DNA of 12,361 nucleotides from an uncultured Phascolarctobacterium sp. Lineage in GTDB: Bacteria; Bacillota; Negativicutes; Acidaminococcales; Acidaminococcaceae. Location: positions 1 to 12,361 of the forward strand of contig UQXH01000032.1 of assembly GCA_900545025.1 (NCBI GenBank), written 5' to 3'. Shown here in pieces: positions 7,504 through 12,361 of this stretch. The stretch's first letter is position 1. Every line of letters starts with the position of its first letter. Under the pieces are notes generated by a model. It had not been told where the DNA came from. It ran no database searches and saw only the letters and a list, made by a program, of their open reading frames with translations. The position numbers and the translations under genes are program-made.

Positions 7504-7538
7504 AAAATCGGTCTGTATGCTTCATACAGGCCGATTTT
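7504..7538 (+). terminator. long hairpin after dnaB, possible leaky terminator
   Basis: A 16-bp stem (7504-7519 with 7523-7538, one G-T pair) has a 3-nt loop CTT. It starts with AAAATCGG and ends with CCGATTTT, so the T-tract is part of the stem and the bases after it (GTGTGTG) are not a strong U-run. It could end the dnaB message partly, in either direction, or act as an mRNA 3' stabiliser or processing site. The next gene starts 15 nt later. Confidence 0.6.
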
Positions 7539-7553
7539 GTGTGTGAGGCTACA

Positions 7554-8183
7554 ATGAAGATTAAAAGATTTACTGCTGCGGATATACTTCCGGCAGCCAA
7601 GCTGACTTATGCGGTGTGGGGAGATGAGCTGTCCAACGAAGCTGCGGAGCTGAAAAAATTTATTTATGAAGCCATGGTACGTTATTATTGCCGTAATTTT
7701 GATTATTCGGCTAAGCTCATACATGATGATGCAATGCAGGGCTTTCTGCTGGCAGGTTTGCCGTCAGACCGTGCTGCTGACAGAATATGGCTGGAACAAG
7801 GCATTAAAGATTTTTCCGGCAGAGAGCGGCAGTTAATTTATGAATACAGAGAATATTTGCTGTATAATGGCAGAAGCTTGCATAAGCAAGCAGGAGATAC
7901 AGATTTACTGCTGTATCTTTTTGTCAGTATGGTGCCCGGCGGCGGCCGCAGATTATTGGCTAATGCCGTAAATTTGGCGCAAATAAGTAAAAAATCAGCT
8001 CTTTTATTATGGGCTGATGAAACCTGCGATTATGATTATTATTATAAACACAATTTTGTACTGACAGAAAAATTTAATAATAACAAAATGTCGTCGTTAG
8101 GAGAACAGCAGACTGCTATCTTTAGGAAAGAACTGAACAAAAAACCGAACATTATTAAAGCTAAAAGCAAAAAATATTCATAA
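7554..8183 (+). CDS. GNAT-like acetyltransferase family protein (weak)
   Basis: I read this 209-residue protein as a possible GCN5-related N-acetyltransferase. Residues 118-142 (LLLYLFVSMVPGGGRRLLANAV) resemble GNAT motif A, with PGGGRR where Q/RxxGxG/A binds acetyl-CoA. Residues 149-171 (ALLLWADETCDYDYYYKHNFVL) match the usual strand, Tyr-rich helix and H/GF strand. The first 110 residues are less typical. The lysine-rich tail (about 191-209) is probably disordered. I chose the ATG at 7554 rather than the GTG at 7539 because GTGAGG (7543-7548) lies 5 nt upstream and the GTG falls at the hairpin edge. No promoter is visible between the hairpin and the start. The 3' end carries the first PurBox-like site of purB. 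Substrate unknown. Confidence 0.72.
   Translation: MKIKRFTAADILPAAKLTYAVWGDELSNEAAELKKFIYEAMVRYYCRNFDYSAKLIHDDAMQGFLLAGLPSDRAADRIWLEQGIKDFSGRERQLIYEYREYLLYNGRSLHKQAGDTDLLLYLFVSMVPGGGRRLLANAVNLAQISKKSALLLWADETCDYDYYYKHNFVLTEKFNNNKMSSLGEQQTAIFRKELNKKPNIIKAKSKKYS
8141..8153 (+). promoter_or_regulatory. PurBox-like site upstream of purB
   Basis: AAAACCGAACATT fits the PurBox consensus AWWWCCGAACWWT recognised by Gram-positive PurR at all 13 positions. It lies in the last codons of the GNAT-like gene (Lys-Lys-Pro-Asn-Ile). A related CTGAAC occurs 12 bp upstream (8133-8138) in the same orientation. Its centre is about 128 bp before the predicted purB start of transcription. The lysine-rich coding context could produce part of the match by chance. 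Confidence 0.45.
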
Positions 8184-8230
8184 CTATTGCTATAAATTAG
8201 ATAAAATGATATGATAAAGAAGGATAATTT

Positions 8231-8276
8231 TTGACTTTTGCATGCTTTTGGAAAAATATAGGTATACTATGGGGGG
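8231..8276 (+). promoter_or_regulatory. purB-purA promoter candidate with G6 initiation region
   Basis: A good -10, TATACT (8263-8268), is followed by six G (8271-8276), placing transcription start within or at the end of the G-run. The best -35-like hexamer, TTGACT (8231-8236), is 26 nt away, too far. At normal spacing only poor hexamers occur (TTGCAT at 8238-8243 with 19 nt). A weak -35 would suit an activated promoter. The region 8184-8285 shows no purine riboswitch core and no terminator hairpin. Confidence 0.42.
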
Positions 8277-8285
8277 CTTAGAAGA

Positions 8286-9578
8286 ATGATTGAGCGTTAT
8301 ACTCATCCTGAAATGGGTAATATTTGGACTTTGGAAAATGAATTCCGAACAATGCTGAAGGTAGAAATCCTGGCTTGCGAAGCAATGAACAAACTGGGCA
8401 TCGTACCGGATGACGCTTTAAAGGATATTCAGACCAAAGCAGATTTCCGTATTGAACGTGTTAAGGAAATCGAAGCTGTTACCAATCATGACATTATTGC
8501 ATTTTTGACTAATGTTGCTGAATATGTTGGTGATGCTTCCAAATATATTCACAAAGGACTTACCTCCAGCGACGTTAAAGATACGGCGCTGTGCTATATG
8601 ATGGTACAGGCTGCTGATCTTTTGCTGAGCCATCTGGAAAAATTCCATGCTGTACTGAGACGCCGTGCGGCAGAGCATAAACATACCATTATGATCGGAC
8701 GTACTCATGGTATCCACGCGGAGCCGATGACTTTCGGCCTGAAATTTGCTTTGTGGATGGATGAAACGGAAAGAAATATTGCCCGTTTAAAACAGGCAAG
8801 AGAATTTGTTGCCGTGGGCAAGCTTTCCGGCGCCGTAGGAACTTATTCCAACATCGACCCGTTTGTAGAACAGTATGTTTGTGAAAAATTAGGCTTGAAG
8901 CCTGCACGTCTGGCAACTCAGGTTATCCAGCGTGACCGCCATGCTGATTTCATCACGACACTGGCAATTATCGGTTCTTCCTTGGACAAGATGGCTACGG
9001 AAATCCGCAACTTGCAGCGTACCGATATCCGTGAAGCTGAAGAATATTTTGCTCCCGGACAGAAGGGCTCTTCTGCCATGCCGCATAAACGCAATCCTAT
9101 TACCTGCGAAAAAGTTTCCGGTATGGCAAGACTGCTGCGCGGTTATGCAATCGCTGCTTTGGAAGATATCACTCTGTGGCATGAAAGAGATATTTCTCAT
9201 TCTTCCGTAGAACGTGTTATCCTGCCGGATGCAACTATTGCTCTCGACCATATGCTGAGAAAATTCACCAATATTATAGATAAACTGCTTGTATATCCTG
9301 AAGCAATGCTGGCTAATATGAATAAGACCGGCGGGCTGATTTTCAGCCAGAATATCCTGATTGCTTTGGTAAGTAAGGGTGTGCTGCGTGAGGATGCCTA
9401 TAAATGGGTACAGCGCAATGCTATGGCGCGTTGGCTGGAAGGCGCTGATTTCAAGACTAATGTGGAAAACGATCCCGACATCAAAAAATATCTTACTGAT
9501 GCGGAAATCGAGCATTGCTTTGATCCCAAGCCGATGCTGCGGAACATTGACCTGATTATGTCAAGATTTGGATTATAA
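8286..9578 (+). CDS. purB: adenylosuccinate lyase
   Basis: The 430-residue enzyme splits fumarate from SAICAR in IMP synthesis and from adenylosuccinate in AMP synthesis. It belongs to the fumarase/aspartase superfamily. Visible marks are TSSDVKDTA near residue 95, the GRTHGIHAEPMTFG segment near 138-151 with the catalytic histidine, and the superfamily signature GSSAMPHKRNP near 261-271. The length is typical of Firmicutes PurB. ATG at 8286 is the only sensible start. The G6 run (8271-8276) is the only Shine-Dalgarno-like element, 9 nt upstream. purA follows after 17 nt. Of 28 arginine codons only one, R21, is CGA, and it lies in the second PurBox-like site. Confidence 0.97.
   Translation: MIERYTHPEMGNIWTLENEFRTMLKVEILACEAMNKLGIVPDDALKDIQTKADFRIERVKEIEAVTNHDIIAFLTNVAEYVGDASKYIHKGLTSSDVKDTALCYMMVQAADLLLSHLEKFHAVLRRRAAEHKHTIMIGRTHGIHAEPMTFGLKFALWMDETERNIARLKQAREFVAVGKLSGAVGTYSNIDPFVEQYVCEKLGLKPARLATQVIQRDRHADFITTLAIIGSSLDKMATEIRNLQRTDIREAEEYFAPGQKGSSAMPHKRNPITCEKVSGMARLLRGYAIAALEDITLWHERDISHSSVERVILPDATIALDHMLRKFTNIIDKLLVYPEAMLANMNKTGGLIFSQNILIALVSKGVLREDAYKWVQRNAMARWLEGADFKTNVENDPDIKKYLTDAEIEHCFDPKPMLRNIDLIMSRFGL
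8341..8353 (+). promoter_or_regulatory. PurBox-like site inside the start of purB
   Basis: AATTCCGAACAAT matches AWWWCCGAACWWT at all 13 positions. It covers codons 19-23 of purB and is exactly 200 bp from the upstream match, in the same orientation. It contains the sole CGA codon of purB. PurR sites downstream of transcription start are known in Gram-positive bacteria, but function here is inferred. Confidence 0.45.
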
Positions 9579-9595
9579 GATAAGGGGAGACTGTT

Positions 9596-10885
9596 ATGTC
9601 ATCTGTAATTGTATTAGGTGCCCAGTGGGGCGATGAAGGAAAAGGCAAGATCGTAGATTACCTGGCTCAGCAGGCTGACGCCGTTGTCCGTTATTCCGGC
9701 GGCTCCAATGCCGGACACACCGTAGTGGTTGATAATGTATCCTATAAACTGCGTCTATTGCCGTCCGGCGTACTGTTCAAGGACAAGGTAAATGTGCTTG
9801 GCAACGGTGTAGTTATTAACCCCGGCGTAGTACTGCAGGAAATTGAAGGCATGAAGGAAAAGGGCATTGACTGTGCTAATCTGAAGATTTCCGACCGTGC
9901 CCATGTGGTATTGCCTTATCATCAGCGTTTGGATGAGCTGCAGGAAAACGCTTTGGGACAGAATAAGATTGGTACTACCAAAGGCGGCATCGGTCCCTGC
10001 TATATGGATAAAGTAGCTCGTGTGGGCATCCGTGTCTGCGATTTGATGGAGCCGGAAACTTTTGCCGCTAAGCTGAAAATCAATTTGGAAGCTAAAAACC
10101 AGATTATTACTAAGATTTACGGCGGCGAGCCTTTCAACTATGAAGCTGTACTGGAAGAGTATCTTGGCTATGCGGAAAAACTGCGTCCTTATGTTACCGA
10201 TACCGGCGTAATCATGGATGAACTTTTTGAAGCAGATAAGAAAGTTTTGTTTGAAGGAGCCCAGGCTACTTTCCTCGATATTGATCATGGCACCTACCCG
10301 TATGTTACCAGCTCTAATCCGACTGCCGGCAATGCCTGCACCGGCAGCGGCATCGGCCCAAGGAATATCGACCATGTAGTAGGCGTAGTAAAGGCTTATA
10401 CTACCAGGGTTGGCGAAGGTCCGTTTATCACTGAGTTGCATGACACTGACGGCCCCGGCAATCAGATTCGTGAAACTGCCCATGAATACGGTACTGTTAC
10501 CGGTCGTCCCCGTCGTTGCGGCTGGCTGGACGCTTTCATGCTGCATTACAGTGCCCGTCTGAACAGCCTGGATTATCTGGCAATCACCAGACTGGATATC
10601 CTGGATCAGATGCCGGTCATCAAGATGTGCGTAGGCTATAAGATTGGTGACGAAGTGCTGAAACGTATACCTGCAAGTCTGAACGTACTGGCTAAGGCTG
10701 AACCTGTTTACGAAGAATTTGCAGGCTGGATGACCGATATCAGCGACATCCGTGAATATGATGAGCTGCCTGAAAATGCCAAAAAATATCTGCAGCGTAT
10801 CAGCGAGGTAGCCGGTGTAGAACTGGGTATTGTTTCTGTAGGTCCTAACCGTGAACAAACCATCGTTTTAAAAGAATTACTGTAA
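9596..10885 (+). CDS. purA: adenylosuccinate synthetase
   Basis: The 429-residue enzyme joins IMP and aspartate using GTP to give adenylosuccinate, the substrate PurB then cleaves to AMP. The phosphate-binding loop is GAQWGDEGKGK (8-18) with catalytic D13, and H41 lies in GGSNAGHTVV, both at the same numbers as in E. coli PurA. Further marks are IGTTKGGIGPCYMDK (about 127-141), FEGAQATFLDIDHGTYPYVTSSNPTAG, TRVGEGPFITEL and the C-terminal SVGPNREQTI. The length is standard. ATG at 9596 has AAGGGGAG (9582-9589) 6 nt upstream. It is the second gene of the purB-purA unit, which a strong terminator ends. In B. subtilis purA is also close to rplI-dnaC, so location and partner fit. Confidence 0.98.
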   Translation: MSSVIVLGAQWGDEGKGKIVDYLAQQADAVVRYSGGSNAGHTVVVDNVSYKLRLLPSGVLFKDKVNVLGNGVVINPGVVLQEIEGMKEKGIDCANLKISDRAHVVLPYHQRLDELQENALGQNKIGTTKGGIGPCYMDKVARVGIRVCDLMEPETFAAKLKINLEAKNQIITKIYGGEPFNYEAVLEEYLGYAEKLRPYVTDTGVIMDELFEADKKVLFEGAQATFLDIDHGTYPYVTSSNPTAGNACTGSGIGPRNIDHVVGVVKAYTTRVGEGPFITELHDTDGPGNQIRETAHEYGTVTGRPRRCGWLDAFMLHYSARLNSLDYLAITRLDILDQMPVIKMCVGYKIGDEVLKRIPASLNVLAKAEPVYEEFAGWMTDISDIREYDELPENAKKYLQRISEVAGVELGIVSVGPNREQTIVLKELL

Positions 10886-10887
10886 AT

Positions 10888-10917
10888 AAAAATCCTGCCG
10901 TAAGGCAGGATTTTTTT
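10888..10917 (+). terminator. strong rho-independent terminator after purA
   Basis: A 12-bp perfect stem (10888-10899 with 10904-10915), loop GTAA, has a GC-rich core CCTGCC/GGCAGG and a run of seven T at 10911-10917. It begins 2 nt past the purA stop codon. The A-tract on the left arm would let it work in both directions. Confidence 0.92.
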
Positions 10918-10947
10918 ATGCTTGTTCAGCATGATAAAAGAAAAATC

Positions 10948-10977
10948 TTGCCTGCTACTTTATGCATACGATATAAT
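10948..10977 (+). promoter_or_regulatory. sigma-A-type promoter for the CofE-like gene
   Basis: TTGCCT (10948-10953) and a perfect TATAAT (10972-10977) are 18 nt apart. Transcription would start near 10984, giving a leader of about 57 nt that ends in GGAGG. No riboswitch or attenuator is obvious in the leader. Confidence 0.6.
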
Positions 10978-11040
10978 TACTATGTATCAGTATGATTTAA
11001 CAAGAGGATAATTATAGTAAATCTTAGCTCTGGAGGTAAA

Positions 11041-12234
11041 ATGATGGAAAGAAAAGTAGGTACTGTAGTAAGAGGCATCCGCTGCCCGATTATCAGAGAA
11101 GGAGACGATGTGGCAGCTATTGTTGTTGACAGTGTAATGGAAGCAGCACAGGCAGAAGGCTTCCAGCTGCGCGACAGGGATGTTATTTCTGTAACCGAGT
11201 CCATCGTGGCACGTGCGCAGGGCAACTATGTTTCTGTAGATACTATTGCGGCTGATGTTCGTAAGAAGCTGGGCGGCGGGACTATCGGCGTTATTTTCCC
11301 CATATTGTCCCGCAACAGATTTTCTGTTTGTCTGAAAGGTATTGCCCGCGGCGCTAAAAAAATCGTCCTGATGCTCAGCTATCCCAGCGATGAAGTAGGC
11401 AATGCCTTGCTGACTTATGATCAGCTGGATGCAGCAGGCATCAATCCGTACAGTGATGTATTGACCTTAGAACAATATCGTGAGCTGTTCGGTGAAAATA
11501 AACATGAATTTACCGGCGTGGATTATGTGGCTTATTATGGCAATCTGATTCGTGACGAAGGTGCAGAAGTAGAAATTATCTTTGCTAACCAAGTGAAGAC
11601 TATTCTCAATTATACTGACAGCGTTTTAACCTGTGATATCCATACCCGTGCGCGTACCAAACGCTTACTGAAAGCAGCTGGCGCCAAGGTTGTCTGCGGC
11701 TTGGATGATATTATGACCGCAGCTATCGACGGCAGCGGTTATAACAGCCGCTATGGCCTGTTAGGCTCTAACAAGGCTACTACTGAGCAGGTAAAGCTTT
11801 TCCCGCGTGAATGCCAGGATATGGTGGAAGCTGTCCAAAGCAAGATTATGGAGCTTACCGGCAAGCATGTAGAAGTAATGGTCTACGGTGACGGTGCATT
11901 TAAAGATCCTCAGGGTAAGATTTGGGAACTGGCTGACCCGGTTGTATCTCCTGCCTTTACCCCCGGACTGGTAGGTACGCCTAATGAGTTGAAGCTTAAA
12001 TATCTGGCTGATAACGACTTTAAAAATCTCAGCGGTAAAGCTTTGCAGGAAGCAATTTCCCAGCGTATTAAAGAAAAAGATGGCAGTTTGGTGGGCAGTA
12101 TGGTTTCTCAAGGCACCACTCCCAGACAGCTGACTGATTTAATCGGTTCTTTATGCGATTTGACCAGCGGCTCCGGCGATAAAGGTACGCCTGTAGTGCT
12201 TGTTCAAGGCTATTTTGATAATTTTACCGACTAA
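11041..12234 (+). CDS. CofE-like protein, coenzyme F420-0:L-glutamate ligase family
   Basis: The 397-residue protein belongs to the CofE superfamily, whose founder adds gamma-linked glutamate to F420-0 using GTP. Family marks are REGDDVAAIVVDSV (19-32), RDRDVISVTESIVARAQGN (44-62) and VYGDGAFKDPQGKIWELADP (281-300). It is longer than archaeal CofE (about 250 residues), with inserted and C-terminal segments. It has no nitroreductase-like FbiB domain. No other F420 gene is in view, and Firmicutes usually lack F420, so another glutamyl acceptor such as folate (compare chlamydial FolC2) is possible. GGAGG (11032-11036) is 4 nt from ATG 11041 and 7 nt from ATG 11044, so 11044 may be the true start. 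It has its own promoter and no clear terminator before the tRNA. Confidence 0.8.
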   Translation: MMERKVGTVVRGIRCPIIREGDDVAAIVVDSVMEAAQAEGFQLRDRDVISVTESIVARAQGNYVSVDTIAADVRKKLGGGTIGVIFPILSRNRFSVCLKGIARGAKKIVLMLSYPSDEVGNALLTYDQLDAAGINPYSDVLTLEQYRELFGENKHEFTGVDYVAYYGNLIRDEGAEVEIIFANQVKTILNYTDSVLTCDIHTRARTKRLLKAAGAKVVCGLDDIMTAAIDGSGYNSRYGLLGSNKATTEQVKLFPRECQDMVEAVQSKIMELTGKHVEVMVYGDGAFKDPQGKIWELADPVVSPAFTPGLVGTPNELKLKYLADNDFKNLSGKALQEAISQRIKEKDGSLVGSMVSQGTTPRQLTDLIGSLCDLTSGSGDKGTPVVLVQGYFDNFTD

Positions 12235-12250
12235 AAATAAGAAAAAATTC

Positions 12251-12279
12251 TTGACAAAGAAAGTGGATGTAAGTATAAT
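12251..12279 (+). promoter_or_regulatory. consensus sigma-A promoter for tRNA-Lys
   Basis: A perfect TTGACA (12251-12256) and perfect TATAAT (12274-12279) have the ideal 17-nt spacer. Transcription would start near G 12286, about 23 nt before the mature tRNA. It is the strongest promoter in the window, as expected for stable RNA. Confidence 0.9.
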
Positions 12280-12285
12280 AATATT

Positions 12286-12302
12286 GTTGCTGATGCAGCA
12301 AC
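12286..12302 (+). repeat. perfect hairpin at the 5' end of the tRNA-Lys precursor
   Basis: GTTGCTG (12286-12292) and CAGCAAC (12296-12302) form a 7-bp perfect stem with loop ATG. It starts at the predicted transcription start and ends 6 nt before the mature tRNA. There is no T-run, so it is not a terminator. Confidence 0.6.
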
Positions 12303-12308
12303 TGATGT

Positions 12309-12361
12309 GATCCACTAGCTCAGTCGGTAGAGCACCTGACTTTTAATCAGGGTGTCCCGCG
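12309..12361 (+). tRNA. tRNA-Lys (UUU), truncated by window end
   Basis: The acceptor 5' strand is GATCCAC (12309-12315), followed by TA, D-stem GCTC/GAGC (12318-12321, 12330-12333) and loop AGTCGGTA. The anticodon stem is CCTGA/TCAGG (12335-12339, 12347-12351) with loop CTTTTAA, giving anticodon TTT at 12342-12344. The variable loop GTGTC and the T-stem 5' half CCGCG reach the last base. The TpsiC loop and acceptor 3' strand lie beyond the window. It reads lysine codons AAA and AAG. Confidence 0.95.

Noticed and set aside
8231..8262. TTGACT as a standard -35 for the purB promoter
   Set aside because: The distance to TATACT is 26 nt, well outside 16-19. Shifting the -10 to normal spacing leaves only 3 of 6 matches.
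8184..8285. Purine riboswitch upstream of purB
   Set aside because: The stretch is too short after allowing for the predicted start site, and no conserved purine aptamer core or terminator hairpin is seen.
9755..10858. Long open frame of 367 codons on the minus strand opposite purA
   Set aside because: purA is certain on the plus strand. The antisense translation has no recognisable family, and the open frame follows from purA codon bias.
12239..12252. AAGAA...TTCTT inverted repeat as a terminator of the CofE-like gene
   Set aside because: The stem is 5 bp of mostly A-T with no T-run, and it overlaps the -35 of the tRNA promoter.
1..12361. Search for mobile elements, CRISPR arrays, toxin-antitoxin pairs or defence genes
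   Set aside because: No transposase, integrase, spaced repeats or paired small genes of that kind are visible. Gene order and codon use look like core chromosome throughout.

Overview
The window is an ordinary housekeeping segment of a low-to-mid GC Firmicutes chromosome. The clearest evidence is the run yybS (DUF2232) - gdpP - rplI - dnaB followed by purine genes, which matches the Bacillus subtilis order yybS-yybT-rplI-dnaC...purA. Strong Shine-Dalgarno sites and sigma-A-type promoters agree. A gluQRS gene and a two-domain CofE-like ligase would fit the Negativicutes or a related clostridial lineage, but that placement is inference. There is no sign of a mobile element, CRISPR array, prophage or recent transfer.

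Layout. Positions 1-1246 hold a minus-strand pair: gluQRS, which modifies tRNA-Asp, followed 18 nt later by a 65-residue membrane protein. A divergent intergenic region (1247-1389) carries a good minus-strand promoter and two TTTGCAAA palindromes one helical turn apart. Positions 1390-2523 encode a 377-residue protein of unknown function with a DUF697-like hydrophobic N-terminus, closed by a terminator. Positions 2660-7502 form one tight operon: membrane protein YybS, the c-di-AMP phosphodiesterase GdpP (overlapping rplI by 29 nt), ribosomal protein L9 and replicative helicase DnaB. A 16-bp hairpin follows dnaB. A GNAT-like protein (7554-8183) starts right after it with no visible promoter of its own.

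Positions 8286-10885 are purB-purA, the two enzymes that act on adenylosuccinate, so they work together in AMP synthesis. A strong terminator follows. Two exact matches to the Gram-positive PurR PurBox consensus (AWWWCCGAACWWT) lie in the same orientation exactly 200 bp apart on either side of the purB promoter and start codon. Both lie inside coding sequence, and the second contains the only CGA arginine codon in purB. The predicted purB start site falls in a run of six G. Next come a separately promoted CofE-like (F420-0:L-glutamate ligase family) gene (11041-12234) and a consensus TTGACA-17-TATAAT promoter driving tRNA-Lys(UUU). The tRNA is cut by the window end and its precursor would begin with a perfect hairpin.

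I found no complete undescribed system. The observations most worth following up are the paired PurBox-like sites with the G-run at purB, the CofE-like ligase whose substrate is unclear, and the DUF697-like orphan.
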